A stretch of 64,000 bases of DNA from Rhodobacteraceae bacterium NBU2976. GTDB taxonomy: Bacteria; Pseudomonadota; Alphaproteobacteria; Rhodobacterales; Rhodobacteraceae. The stretch lies in assembly GCA_023630215.1 (NCBI GenBank), contig JALPRQ010000001.1:1426001-1490000 (forward strand), given 5' to 3'. Position numbers and translations under genes: made by a program. Below the pieces are notes generated by a model. The model searched no databases and had not been told where the DNA came from. It saw only the letters and a list, made by a program, of their open reading frames with translations. Positions 26,109 through 35,462 of the stretch are shown piece by piece. The first letter of the stretch is position 1. Each line of letters begins with the position of its first letter.

Positions 26109-27641
26109 ATGCCGGATATTCTGGAAGAGCTGGAAGCGCGGCGCGATCACGCACGTGAAGGTGGCGGACAGAAACGTATCGACGCCCAGCACGCCAAAGG
26201 CAAGCTGACAGCCCGCGAACGGATCGAGGTGCTGCTGGACGAAGGCAGCTTTGAAGAGTTCGGCATGTTCGTCGCCCACCGATCCACCGATTTCGGTATG
26301 GAGAAACAGAAATATCCGGGCGATGGCGTAATCACTGGCTGGGGTACGATCAATGGCCGGATGGTTTATGTATTTAGCCAAGATTTTACTGTGCTGGGCG
26401 GGTCCCTGTCCGAAACCCATGCCGAAAAAATCTGTAAGGTCATGGATATGGCCATCAAGAATGGTGCGCCAATCATCGGGCTTAACGATTCCGGCGGCGC
26501 GCGCATTCAAGAAGGTGTTGCGGCGTTGGGCGGCTATGCCGAAGTATTCCAGCGCAATATCCTGGCATCTGGCGTGATCCCGCAGATCAGCGTGATCATG
26601 GGGCCATGCGCGGGCGGGGCCGTGTATTCCCCGGCGATTACGGATTTCATCTTTATGGTGAAGGACAGTTCCTACATGTTCGTGACCGGCCCGGATGTGG
26701 TGAAAACCGTGACCAATGAAATCGTCACAGCCGAGGAACTGGGCGGCGCAAGCACCCATACCTCCAAATCCTCGGTCGCGGATGGCGCGTTCGAAAATGA
26801 CATGGAAGCGCTGATGGAAGTGCGGCGATTGGTCGATTTCCTGCCGCTTAACAACCGTAAGAAACCGCCTGTGCGTCCGCATTTCGATGACCCGGACCGG
26901 ATCGAGGACAGCCTGGACACGCTGGTCCCGGAAAACCCCAACATGCCTTACGACATGGCGGAGCTGATCCACAAGTTGGCCGATGAAGGGGATTTTTATG
27001 AGATTCAGAAAGATTACGCGAAAAATATCCTGACCGGGTTCATCCGGTTAGAGGGCCGCCCCATCGGAGTCGTCGCCAACCAGCCGATGGTGTTGGCGGG
27101 ATGTCTGGACATTGCTGCCAGCCGCAAGGCCGCGCGGTTCGTGCGCTTCTGCGATGCGTTTGAAATTCCGGTGCTAACGCTTGTGGATGTGCCGGGCTTC
27201 CTGCCCGGTACAGCACAGGAATATAACGGCATCATCAAACATGGCGCGAAGCTGTTGTTTGCCTATGGCGAGGCGACGGTACCCAAGGTGACGGTGATCA
27301 CCCGCAAAGCCTATGGCGGGGCCTATGACGTGATGGCGTCCAAGCACCTGCGAGGTGATTTCAACTATGCTTGGCCAACGGCAGAGATTGCGGTCATGGG
27401 CGCGAAAGGCGCGGTAGAGATTATTCACCGTGCCGATTTGGGGGATGCGGACAAGATTGCCGCCCACACCAAGGATTACGAGGACCGCTTCGCCAACCCG
27501 TTTGTTGCGGCGGAACGCGGCTTCATTGACGAGGTCATCATGCCCCGTAACACCCGCAAACGCATCGCCCGGGCATTTGCCAGCCTGCGCAGCAAGGAAT
27601 TGGCAAACCCGTGGAAGAAACACGACAATATACCTTTGTGA
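26109..27641 (+). CDS. pccB: Propionyl-CoA carboxylase beta subunit
   Basis: 510 residues from the ATG at 26109, which has GGGGGAGG before it; the frame is open further upstream but not protein-like. It has two crotonase-fold carboxyltransferase halves: the N-half with [14 protein letters not shown] and [13 protein letters not shown], the C-half with [23 protein letters not shown] and [13 protein letters not shown]. It transfers carboxyl from biotin to propionyl-CoA giving methylmalonyl-CoA, with PccA. pccA lies about 1 kb downstream, separated by a conserved unknown gene and two lipoproteins. Confidence 0.95.
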   Translation: MPDILEELEARRDHAREGGGQKRIDAQHAKGKLTARERIEVLLDEGSFEEFGMFVAHRSTDFGMEKQKYPGDGVITGWGTINGRMVYVFSQDFTVLGGSLSETHAEKICKVMDMAIKNGAPIIGLNDSGGARIQEGVAALGGYAEVFQRNILASGVIPQISVIMGPCAGGAVYSPAITDFIFMVKDSSYMFVTGPDVVKTVTNEIVTAEELGGASTHTSKSSVADGAFENDMEALMEVRRLVDFLPLNNRKKPPVRPHFDDPDRIEDSLDTLVPENPNMPYDMAELIHKLADEGDFYEIQKDYAKNILTGFIRLEGRPIGVVANQPMVLAGCLDIAASRKAARFVRFCDAFEIPVLTLVDVPGFLPGTAQEYNGIIKHGAKLLFAYGEATVPKVTVITRKAYGGAYDVMASKHLRGDFNYAWPTAEIAVMGAKGAVEIIHRADLGDADKIAAHTKDYEDRFANPFVAAERGFIDEVIMPRNTRKRIARAFASLRSKELANPWKKHDNIPL

Positions 27642-27647
27642 GGGGAT

Positions 27648-28004
27648 ATGCATAAACATCGTGGTTTCCCCTCTCGAATGCCGGGCACAGACTTTCAGTT
27701 TACGATCCGTCGCGAAGGGAAGGGTGGGGCGACCGAATTGAAAGCGCGCGAACGCTATCGCGACCGGCGCAACGCCGATACCGAAGCGGACACGATGTTC
27801 CTCGCCGCGCTTTACCATCATTTCGGCGAAGAACCGTTTGAACGCGGCAATCTGGATGCTGGGCGGCTAAGCTGGGTGTTTGGGCGCGAAGTTGTCCCTG
27901 CGGAAGACCCGTTTGACCCAAAATCTTATGACGCGCTGTTGCAGCTAAACATGACCGCCCTCGCGGCGAATTTCCCCCAAGCGCTGGAGGTGGAATTCGA
28001 ATGA
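27648..28004 (+). CDS. Conserved hypothetical protein between pccB and pccA
   Basis: 118 residues, soluble and charged, start 6 bases after the pccB stop. No membrane segment or signal. The sequence around KARERYRDRRNADTEADTMF and GRLSWVFGREVVPAEDPFDP is not a domain I can name. The position next to pccB with tight spacing implies co-transcription and perhaps a role tied to the carboxylase. Confidence 0.6.
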   Translation: MHKHRGFPSRMPGTDFQFTIRREGKGGATELKARERYRDRRNADTEADTMFLAALYHHFGEEPFERGNLDAGRLSWVFGREVVPAEDPFDPKSYDALLQLNMTALAANFPQALEVEFE

Positions 28005-28125
28005 CTCAACATAGGTGGAAAATCGCCAATGTTAAATGTGTGATAGCGCACAGACTTACGTTAGGGTATTCTTCATCTGTTACAAAAGGGGACGAACCCC
28101 TGAGTTTGTATACAGGAGAGAGAAA

Positions 28126-28317
28126 ATGCTCAAGAAACTTACGGCGTTGGCCTTTGGTGCCATCTTGCTTGCAGGGTGTGACACAATGGGTGAAAGCGTT
28201 GCGGCAGGTGCTGGTATTGGCGCCGGTGTTGCAGCGGCAACGGGTGGCGATCCGGTGGCCGGCGGGATCATCGGTGCTGCAGGTGGCTACTACTGCGGAA
28301 CATCGTCAAACTGCTGA
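28126..28317 (+). CDS. Small lipoprotein, glycine-zipper type (copy 1)
   Basis: 63 residues with a lipoprotein signal (MLKKLTALAFGAILLAGC, lipobox LAGC) followed by a Gly/Ala-rich segment AAGAGIGAGVAAATGG that resembles entericidin or glycine-zipper peptides, ending in a Cys-containing tail (YYCGTSSNC). The preceding AGGAGAGAGAAA gives a good site. A paralogue lies 75 bases downstream. Confidence 0.75.
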   Translation: MLKKLTALAFGAILLAGCDTMGESVAAGAGIGAGVAAATGGDPVAGGIIGAAGGYYCGTSSNC

Positions 28318-28392
28318 ACGATCTCTAGTTAATAACACCAATGGGCGGCTTGAATTTAAGCTGCCCCAATTACTGTGCAGAGGAGAAAATAC

Positions 28393-28584
28393 ATGCTTAA
28401 GAAACTTACAGCACTGGCCTTTGGAGCGATCCTTCTGGCTGGATGCGACACGCTTGGCGAAAGTGTGGGTGCAGGCGCGGGTCTTGGTGCCGGTGTCGCA
28501 CTGGCAACGGGCGGCGATCCTGTTACTGGTGCCGCAATTGGTGCCGTTGCAGGCGGTGTTTGCCATCAGACCAACAGCTGCTAA
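28393..28584 (+). CDS. Small lipoprotein, glycine-zipper type (copy 2)
   Basis: 63 residues, clearly a paralogue of the gene at 28126: the same signal and lipobox, GAGAGLGAGVALATGGDP, and a Cys tail (CHQTNSC). The gene pair is a tandem duplication, with the signal sequence and zipper conserved and the tail diverged. AGGAG precedes the ATG. A strong terminator follows. Confidence 0.75.
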   Translation: MLKKLTALAFGAILLAGCDTLGESVGAGAGLGAGVALATGGDPVTGAAIGAVAGGVCHQTNSC

Positions 28585-28612
28585 TCCCAGCATTTCACGA
28601 ATGATTTTCGAA

Positions 28613-28643
28613 GGGACGTCGCGTGCGCGGCGTCCTTTTTTGT
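28613..28643 (+). terminator. Rho-independent terminator after the lipoprotein pair
   Basis: GGACGTCGCG pairs with CGCGGCGTCC (one G-U pair), followed by TTTTTT. It stands only 17 bases before the pccA start, so pccA may depend on read-through or on a promoter overlapping this region. Confidence 0.8.
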
Positions 28644-28659
28644 TTCTTGGGGAGATAAC

Positions 28660-30660
28660 ATGATCAAAAAAATCCTGATCGCCAACCGGGGCGAAATCGC
28701 CTGCCGCGTCATCAAATCTGCCCGCAAAATGGGGATCGCGACGGTGGCGATCTATTCCGACGCTGACAAGGACGCGCTGCATGTGCAGATGGCGGACGAA
28801 GCCGTTCATATCGGCCCGCCGCCCGCCAACCAGTCTTATATCGTTATCGACAAGGTGATGGACGCGATCAAACAGACCGGGGCAGATGCCGTTCACCCCG
28901 GTTATGGCTTCCTGTCGGAAAACCCGAAATTCGCCGAGGCGCTGGAAAAAGCTGGCGTTGCGTTTATCGGCCCGCCCAAAGGCGCGATAGAGGCGATGGG
29001 GGATAAGATCACCTCAAAGAAGCTGGCGCAGGAGGCGGGGGTCTCGACCGTGCCGGGCTATATGGGCCTAATCGAAGATGCGGACGAGGCGGTTAAGATT
29101 TCCAATGAAATCGGCTATCCGGTGATGATCAAGGCGTCGGCTGGCGGTGGCGGCAAGGGTATGCGGATCGCGTGGAATGATGACGAAGCGCGCGAGGGGT
29201 TTCAGTCCTCGAAAAACGAAGCGGCCAGCAGTTTTGGTGATGACCGGATTTTCATCGAAAAATTCGTCACCCAGCCGCGCCATATCGAAATTCAGGTGTT
29301 GGGGGATAAGCACGGGAACGTCATTTACCTGAATGAACGCGAATGCTCGATCCAGCGGCGAAACCAAAAGGTGATCGAAGAAGCGCCCTCGCCATTTCTG
29401 ACGGCGGAAACGCGCAAGGCGATGGGCGAACAGTCTGTCGCGCTGGCGCAGGCGGTGGAGTATTGTTCGGCAGGGACGGTAGAGTTCATCGTCGATGGCG
29501 AGCAGAATTTCTATTTCTTGGAAATGAACACGCGCTTGCAGGTTGAACATCCGGTGACGGAGCTGATCACCGGCATTGATCTGGTCGAACAGATGATCCG
29601 TGTGGCCGCTGGGGAAAAACTGTCGTTCAAACAATCCGATATCGGGATAAATGGTTGGGCTATCGAGAGCCGCCTCTATGCCGAGGATCCGTTCCGGAAC
29701 TTCCTCCCCTCGATCGGGCGGCTGACCCGTTACCGTCCGCCTGCCGAGGTGGCCGAGGCGACGCGGGCCGTGCGCAATGACACTGGCGTTTACGAAGGCG
29801 GCGAGATATCGATGTATTATGACCCGATGATCGCCAAGCTGTGCAGCTGGGCGCCGGATCGGGCCGGGGCGATTGCGGAAATGCGCGCGGCGCTTGATGC
29901 GTTCGAGCTGGAGGGGATCGGGCACAATCTGCCATTCCTGTCCGCCGTGATGGACCATCCACGCTTTATCTCGGGCGATATTTCGACAGCCTTCATTGCC
30001 GAGGAATATCCCGATGGATTCCTTGGGGCTGAACTGCCTGCCGACGTTCTGAAAAAACTGGCGGCAGGTGCGTCGGCGATGCACCGCGTGTCGGAAATCC
30101 GAGCGGCGCGGCTGTCCGGGCGGCTAGATAACCACGAACGCGAGGTTGGCAAGGACTGGGTGATCTCGCTCGGTGGGCATGATTTCCGGGTGCATATTGA
30201 TGCGGATCGCGAAGGCTCGACCGTGACATTCGCCGATGGCATCAGCCTGCGGGTCAAATCCCCGTGGCATCCGGGTGATCCGTTGGTTAGGCTGGATATC
30301 TCGGGCGAGGAGGTGATCGCCAAGGTCAAGCAGACAGCCAGTGGGTTCCGAATGCGCCATCGGGGCGCTGACCTGAACGTCATCATCCGCACGCCACGTC
30401 ATTTTGAATTGTCAAAGCATATGCTGGAGAAAGTGCCGCCTGATACGTCGAAGCTGCTGCTCTGCCCGATGCCGGGGTTGGTTGTTTCGATGGCCGTGGC
30501 CGAAGGCGACGAGGTGCAGGAAGGGCAGGCGCTATGCACTGTCGAAGCCATGAAAATGGAAAACGTGCTGCGTGCTGAACGCAAAGGCACAGTTACCAAG
30601 ATCAATGCGCAGGCCGGTGACAGTCTGGCGGTCGACGAAGTGATCATGGAGTTCGAATAG
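28660..30660 (+). CDS. pccA: Propionyl-CoA carboxylase alpha subunit (biotin-containing)
   Basis: 666 residues. The biotin carboxylase part (about 1-450) has IANRGEIACRVIKSARKMG, the ATP-grasp loop GGGGKGMRIAW, and EMNTRLQVEHPVTE. The C-terminal biotinyl domain carries EAMKMEN with the biotinylated Lys near residue 632. It carboxylates biotin using ATP and bicarbonate, working with PccB to make methylmalonyl-CoA. A GGGGAG site precedes the ATG. A small unknown gene starts at the base after its stop. Confidence 0.96.
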   Translation: MIKKILIANRGEIACRVIKSARKMGIATVAIYSDADKDALHVQMADEAVHIGPPPANQSYIVIDKVMDAIKQTGADAVHPGYGFLSENPKFAEALEKAGVAFIGPPKGAIEAMGDKITSKKLAQEAGVSTVPGYMGLIEDADEAVKISNEIGYPVMIKASAGGGGKGMRIAWNDDEAREGFQSSKNEAASSFGDDRIFIEKFVTQPRHIEIQVLGDKHGNVIYLNERECSIQRRNQKVIEEAPSPFLTAETRKAMGEQSVALAQAVEYCSAGTVEFIVDGEQNFYFLEMNTRLQVEHPVTELITGIDLVEQMIRVAAGEKLSFKQSDIGINGWAIESRLYAEDPFRNFLPSIGRLTRYRPPAEVAEATRAVRNDTGVYEGGEISMYYDPMIAKLCSWAPDRAGAIAEMRAALDAFELEGIGHNLPFLSAVMDHPRFISGDISTAFIAEEYPDGFLGAELPADVLKKLAAGASAMHRVSEIRAARLSGRLDNHEREVGKDWVISLGGHDFRVHIDADREGSTVTFADGISLRVKSPWHPGDPLVRLDISGEEVIAKVKQTASGFRMRHRGADLNVIIRTPRHFELSKHMLEKVPPDTSKLLLCPMPGLVVSMAVAEGDEVQEGQALCTVEAMKMENVLRAERKGTVTKINAQAGDSLAVDEVIMEFE

Positions 30661-31215
30661 ATGGGGTTTTCAATCGCCATCTCTGCCCCCGCGATCGAAG
30701 ATGTTGACGACTTCTTCTTGGTCGCGGGAATAGAGGCGACGCAAATACCCGATCCACACAATGAAACGCGTCTGTCCGGCGCGCCGGGGAACAAACACTA
30801 TCTGGTCTGGCGCAACTGGCGTAAAACCAGCGGAAAGGGCGATCCGGAATATGCAAATATGTCCCAAGGGGTTGGGTTCCTGCAACTTGATATCAATGAA
30901 ACGGTTATGGTTGCGCAAGTTCGCCGGTTCGAAGGTGGGAAAATGGTCTGGGGCATCACGGGTGATGACTCGGGTCTTTCAATCGAAGGGGATTGCCCAC
31001 TGACGAAGGCGCAAATCGTGCCGGAATATACAGCATATCTTCGTTCGTTGAATTTAGAGGACAGCGCGGGAGATGTTGAAAATGATGGGTTTGGGTTGGC
31101 CGCCGAGGCGTTCGTCATGCTAACCGGTTTTCGGTATGATAGCCTTCATGAACTGCCCTTTGTCGAGCTTTCCGGCGAAATGCCACGTCGCAAACCGAAA
31201 TGGAAATTCTGGTAA
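30661..31215 (+). CDS. Hypothetical protein adjoining pccA
   Basis: 184 residues, ATG directly after the pccA stop. No signal peptide or membrane segment; rich in acidic residues, with a central region SQGVGFLQLDINETVMVAQV and a basic end (MPRRKPKWKFW). I do not recognise a family. The lack of spacing makes translational coupling with pccA likely. An alternative explanation is a read-through of unrelated sequence, but the good codon pattern and length argue against it. Confidence 0.6.
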   Translation: MGFSIAISAPAIEDVDDFFLVAGIEATQIPDPHNETRLSGAPGNKHYLVWRNWRKTSGKGDPEYANMSQGVGFLQLDINETVMVAQVRRFEGGKMVWGITGDDSGLSIEGDCPLTKAQIVPEYTAYLRSLNLEDSAGDVENDGFGLAAEAFVMLTGFRYDSLHELPFVELSGEMPRRKPKWKFW

Positions 31216-31216
31216 G

Positions 31217-31831
31217 ATGAACGCAATTTTATCAGACAGCCGAACCATTGCCGCCCTGATTGGTGCGGTCGTCGTGCTGGCAGGTTGGCTGTTTACCTCT
31301 TATCGCGAACGTCGACAGCGAGAAGGGTTGCGTGCCGAGCGTATTCGTGACGTGCAACGTGCGCTTTATGCGGAAATCCGTGCCTATGTGGCGCTGTTGC
31401 AGCGCGATGAACTGGATACTTACCGCGAGGATATGATCGAAAAGATGCGTGGCAAGGACGGGAAGGGACGAGATTTTATTCCACTGATCCCGCATGAACG
31501 CAACGACACAATTTTCAAGGCGATTGTGAATGAAATCCACATCTTGCCGCGTTCCAGCATTGATCCCGTGGCGCTCTATTATTCACAGCTTGCGGCCATT
31601 TCCACCATGATCGACGATCTGCGTAGCCCGGAATTCAAGGATATGGACCGAGGGCGGCGTATCCAGATGTATTCGGATTATATTGATATGAAGAAGGAAG
31701 CGCTGGCGCTGGGAGAGGAAGCAATGCTGATGATTGCGACCTATGCCAAAGGTGGACGAGAGGCGATTGCGTCCCTAAACGCGACGCGCGAAACGATTAG
31801 TACCCCGGACGCGGACCGGTCCGACCCGTAA
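31217..31831 (+). CDS. Membrane-anchored hypothetical protein
   Basis: 204 residues from the ATG at 31217, which follows the previous stop by one base; the frame is open upstream but inside the preceding gene. One N-terminal membrane segment (IAALIGAVVVLAGWLF) is followed by a long helical cytoplasmic domain with RERRQREGLRAERIRDVQR. No recognised domain. Probably transcribed with pccA. Confidence 0.6.
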   Translation: MNAILSDSRTIAALIGAVVVLAGWLFTSYRERRQREGLRAERIRDVQRALYAEIRAYVALLQRDELDTYREDMIEKMRGKDGKGRDFIPLIPHERNDTIFKAIVNEIHILPRSSIDPVALYYSQLAAISTMIDDLRSPEFKDMDRGRRIQMYSDYIDMKKEALALGEEAMLMIATYAKGGREAIASLNATRETISTPDADRSDP

Positions 31832-31899
31832 TCGGGCGAGGTTCGTTATTCTGGGCGGCCATAGGATGCTCCCTTTGTTGCCTGTGTCCTTAATATAGG

Positions 31900-31909
31900 G
31901 GTTGCGACA
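31900..31909. promoter_or_regulatory. Shared GGTTGCGACA element upstream of methylmalonyl-CoA mutase
   Basis: GGTTGCGACA, preceded by TTAATATAGG, 90 bases before the mutase start. The same ten bases occur at the same distance upstream of prpE, also after an ATATA run. It is possibly a promoter part or regulator site shared by these two propionate genes. Confidence 0.35.
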
Positions 31910-31999
31910 GAGTGTTGCAAGAAAAGGAAATGGGGCGACAGAGAGGCGAAACGTCGCTAGAGGAACCACAAGTGGAAACTGTAAAACAGGGGCCGAACC

Positions 32000-34123
32000 A
32001 TGAGTAGCAAGATCGACTGGCAAAAACTGGCGGAAAAGGAACTGCGTGGGAAGCCGCTAGAGGACCTGACCTGGCAAACGCCAGAAGGGATCGCCGTAAA
32101 GCCGCTTTACACGGCTGAGGATCTGGAAGGGGTTGAGCATCTCGGCGGAATGCCGGGGGTCGCGCCCTACCTGCGCGGCCCCCGCGCCACCATGTATGCG
32201 GGCCGTCCCTGGACGATCCGCCAATATGCGGGCTTTTCGACGGCCGAGGAGTCAAACGCGTTCTACCGCAAGGCGCTGGCGGCGGGGCAGCAGGGCGTTT
32301 CGGTTGCGTTCGATCTGGCGACGCACCGGGGCTATGACAGCGATCATGACCGGGTTGTCGGCGATGTCGGCAAGGCCGGGGTGGCAATTGACTCTGTCGA
32401 GGACATGAAAATCCTGTTTGACGGGATTCCACTGGATCAAGTGTCAGTGTCGATGACTATGAACGGCGCGGTGATCCCGATTTTGGCGAATTTCATCGTA
32501 ACAGGTGAGGAACAGGGCCATGACAAATCGGTCCTGTCCGGGACCATTCAAAACGATATTCTGAAAGAATTCATGGTGCGGAATACATATATTTATCCGC
32601 CCGAGCCTTCGATGCGGATTGTGTCGGATATTATCCGCTATACGTCCGAAGAAATGCCGAAATTCAACTCCATTTCTATCAGCGGTTACCACATGCAGGA
32701 GGCCGGCGCGACGCTGGTGCAGGAATTGGCCTATACGCTGGCGGACGGTAAGGAATACGTCAAAGCCGCGATTGCGGCAGGGATGGATGTGGATGCGTTT
32801 GCAGGACGGCTTAGCTTCTTCTTCGCCATCGGCATGAATTTCTTTATGGAGGCCGCAAAGCTGCGGGCTGCACGGCTGCTATGGGCGCGGATCATGGCGG
32901 AGTTTAACCCGCAGAAGCCGCAATCATCCATGCTGCGCACGCACTGCCAGACCTCGGGCGTCAGTTTGCAGGAGCGAGACCCCTACAACAATATCGTGCG
33001 CACGGCGTACGAGGCGATGTCGGCGGCGCTGGGCGGGACGCAGTCGCTGCACACGAACAGCTTTGACGAGGCGATTGCGCTGCCGACGGATTTTTCGGCG
33101 CGGATTGCGCGCAACACGCAGCTGATCCTGCAGAATGAAACAGGAGTGACGAAGGTGGTCGATCCGCTGGCCGGGTCCTATTATGTCGAAAGCCTGACGC
33201 AGGAGCTGGTTGATGCTGCGTGGAAGCTGATCGAAGAAGTGGATGAGATGGGCGGCATGACCAAGGCGGTGGCTAGCGGCATGCCGAAACTGCGGATCGA
33301 AGAGGCCGCCGCACGGCGTCAGGCGGCCATCGACCGCGGCGAAGAGGTTATTGTCGGCGTCAACAAGTTCCGCCCCGACCGCGAAGACCCCGTCGAGGTC
33401 CGCGACATTGACAACGCCAAGGTTCGAGGCAGCCAGCTTCAGCGTCTGGCCCGTGTCCGCGATCAGCGGGACACTGCGGCCTGTGAGAACGCCCTTAAGA
33501 CGCTGGAACAGGGCGCACGTGAGGAGGGGAACCTGCTGGCGCTGGCCGTCGAGGCCGCACGGGCGCGGGCGACAGTTGGTGAGATTTCTGACGCCATGGA
33601 GCGCGCCTTTGGCCGCCATGTGGCCGAGGTAAAGACGTTGTCGGGCGTTTACGGTGCTGCGTATGAGGGTGATGCAGAATTTGCGGGCATCCAGAAAGAC
33701 GTAAAAGCGTTCGAAACCAAACACGGTCGCCTGCCACGAATGCTGGTCGTCAAAATGGGTCAGGACGGCCATGACCGGGGGGCGAAGGTGATTGCGACGG
33801 CATTTGCCGACCTCGGCTTCGACGTGCATGTTGGCCCGTTGTTCCAGACACCCGAGGAAGCCGCCGAACTGGCAGTGGAGTTGGACGTCGATATTGTCGG
33901 CGTCTCCTCGCAAGCTGCGGGTCATAAAACGCTGGCACCGAAGCTGATCGAAAGCCTGTCCAGCAAAGGGGCAGACCACGTGACGGTGATTTGCGGCGGA
34001 GTGATTCCGCAACAGGATTACGACTTCCTGCTGAATGCTGGCGTCAAGGCGATCTTTGGCCCCGGGACAAACATCCCCGAGGCCGCAAAGAAAGTGCTGT
34101 CGATTATTCAGCCGCTGCCTTAG
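32000..34123 (+). CDS. scpA: Methylmalonyl-CoA mutase, single-chain (alpha type)
   Basis: 707 residues, start chosen at ATG 32000. The N-terminal TIM barrel contains [30 protein letters not shown] and [12 protein letters not shown], which bind the acyl-CoA. The C-terminal B12 domain has [14 protein letters not shown]; the His (about residue 591) coordinates the cobalt. The enzyme isomerises methylmalonyl-CoA to succinyl-CoA, following PccBA in propionate assimilation. No epimerase gene is in the window. Its last 20 bases overlap the end of nhaA, transcribed in the opposite sense. Confidence 0.95.
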   Translation: MSSKIDWQKLAEKELRGKPLEDLTWQTPEGIAVKPLYTAEDLEGVEHLGGMPGVAPYLRGPRATMYAGRPWTIRQYAGFSTAEESNAFYRKALAAGQQGVSVAFDLATHRGYDSDHDRVVGDVGKAGVAIDSVEDMKILFDGIPLDQVSVSMTMNGAVIPILANFIVTGEEQGHDKSVLSGTIQNDILKEFMVRNTYIYPPEPSMRIVSDIIRYTSEEMPKFNSISISGYHMQEAGATLVQELAYTLADGKEYVKAAIAAGMDVDAFAGRLSFFFAIGMNFFMEAAKLRAARLLWARIMAEFNPQKPQSSMLRTHCQTSGVSLQERDPYNNIVRTAYEAMSAALGGTQSLHTNSFDEAIALPTDFSARIARNTQLILQNETGVTKVVDPLAGSYYVESLTQELVDAAWKLIEEVDEMGGMTKAVASGMPKLRIEEAAARRQAAIDRGEEVIVGVNKFRPDREDPVEVRDIDNAKVRGSQLQRLARVRDQRDTAACENALKTLEQGAREEGNLLALAVEAARARATVGEISDAMERAFGRHVAEVKTLSGVYGAAYEGDAEFAGIQKDVKAFETKHGRLPRMLVVKMGQDGHDRGAKVIATAFADLGFDVHVGPLFQTPEEAAELAVELDVDIVGVSSQAAGHKTLAPKLIESLSSKGADHVTVICGGVIPQQDYDFLLNAGVKAIFGPGTNIPEAAKKVLSIIQPLP

Positions 34124-35303
34124 CGGCGTTCCGGGCGTCTATCATCTCGATCCGCGCGTCGCGGGCCGAACGGAGGACGAAATAACCAAGCAGCGCCGAC
34201 AGGATCGACCCGGACAGAACACCCAGACGCACGCCCGCGGCAAGTGTCGGGTCGCTAAAGCTAAGCCCGCCGATGAACAGCGACATGGTAAAGCCGATCC
34301 CGGCAAGGCAGGACAGGCCGTAAATATGCTTCCAGGTGATTTCTTGCGGCAGTTTGGCGATGCCGAGTTTGACCGTCAGGAACGTAAAGCCGAACACGCC
34401 GATCTGCTTGCCGAAGAACAGACCCATCGCGATACCTAGCGGCACGGGGGCAAGCAGGGCGCTAAAGGACATTCCTGCCAGTGACACACCCGCATTTGCG
34501 AAAGCGAAAATCGGCAGGATCAGGAAGTTGACGTATGGCGTCAGCGCATGTTCCAGCGAATGGAGCGGCGAACGGCCGTATTTATCCTTTAGCGGGATGA
34601 ACATCGCGGTCGTCACCCCGGCAATCGTCGCATGAACCCCTGATTTCAGGTCAAGGAACCACAGGATCGTGCCCAACAGGATCAAAGGCGCCACACGGTG
34701 CGCACCGCGCAGGTTCAGGAACAGCAACCCAGCAAGCGGAAGCAGGCTCCACAACAGGTAATTTACATTCAGGTTTTCAGTATAAAACAGCGCGATAATG
34801 ATAATCGCACCCATATCGTCAAGGATGGCGAGTGTAAGCAGGAACAGTTTCAACCCCGGATGCACACGCGGCCCCAGCAGGGCCAGCACACCAAGGGCAA
34901 AGGCGATGTCCGTGGCCGCCGGGATCGCCCAGCCGGAGATCGCGACCGGGTTGTCCCAGTTGATGTAGGCGTAAATGATTGCGGGGATCACCATACCACC
35001 AACGGCAGCGATACCCGGCAGAATAATGTTGCTGGGCTGGCGGAGTTTCCCCTCTAATATCTCGCGCTTCAATTCCAGCCCGACGAGGAAAAAGAAGATC
35101 GCCATCAAGCCGTCATTGATCCAAAGGATCAGGGGTTTCTCGACACCCTCACCATTCAGGGTGATACGCAGGTAAGAATTCAGCGTTTCGTCATACCAAC
35201 TGGACAGTGGCGAGTTGTAGATGATCAAAGCGGCGATCGCGGCCAGCATCAAAAGGACGCCGCCCGCTGCGTCATGCTTGAAAAACGCCTTTAAGAAACT
35301 CAC
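34104..35303 (-). CDS. nhaA: Na+/H+ antiporter NhaA
   Basis: 399 residues from a GTG at 35303 with GGGAG just upstream; longer open frame to 35426 gives non-protein-like sequence. It shows the NhaA pattern: [36 protein letters not shown] and the ion-binding Asp pair in [18 protein letters not shown]. It exchanges external protons for internal sodium to maintain pH and salt balance, which suits a marine organism. Tail-to-tail overlap of 20 bases with the mutase gene. Confidence 0.95.
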   Translation of the reverse strand: MSFLKAFFKHDAAGGVLLMLAAIAALIIYNSPLSSWYDETLNSYLRITLNGEGVEKPLILWINDGLMAIFFFLVGLELKREILEGKLRQPSNIILPGIAAVGGMVIPAIIYAYINWDNPVAISGWAIPAATDIAFALGVLALLGPRVHPGLKLFLLTLAILDDMGAIIIIALFYTENLNVNYLLWSLLPLAGLLFLNLRGAHRVAPLILLGTILWFLDLKSGVHATIAGVTTAMFIPLKDKYGRSPLHSLEHALTPYVNFLILPIFAFANAGVSLAGMSFSALLAPVPLGIAMGLFFGKQIGVFGFTFLTVKLGIAKLPQEITWKHIYGLSCLAGIGFTMSLFIGGLSFSDPTLAAGVRLGVLSGSILSALLGYFVLRSARDARIEMIDARNAAKAAAE

Positions 35304-35364
35304 CTGACACTCCCTATTTCTGAATCTGTTACGTTCGCAATCTGTTGTTGGATCATATAAGGTT

Positions 35365-35374
35365 GGTTGCGACA
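35365..35374. promoter_or_regulatory. Shared GGTTGCGACA element upstream of prpE
   Basis: GGTTGCGACA preceded by CATATAAGGTT, 88 bases before the prpE start. Matches the element at 31900 in both sequence and distance. A nearby perfect palindrome GCTTTTAAAAGC (35383-35394) could be a further control site. Confidence 0.35.
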
Positions 35375-35462
35375 AATTGAAGGCTTTTAAAAGCGATTTC
35401 TGAAAGGTAGCGAGAGTATAAAACACGCGTTAAACTTGTGAAAATGACTCGGGGAGGAGATC

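Noticed and set aside
28001-28663. 220-codon frame across the twin lipoproteins
   Set aside because: Out of frame with two small genes that have lipobox signals and their own ribosome binding sites; it also crosses a strong terminator.
32924-34012. 362-codon minus-strand frame in the mutase gene
   Set aside because: Shadow of the methylmalonyl-CoA mutase; no start signal or domain.
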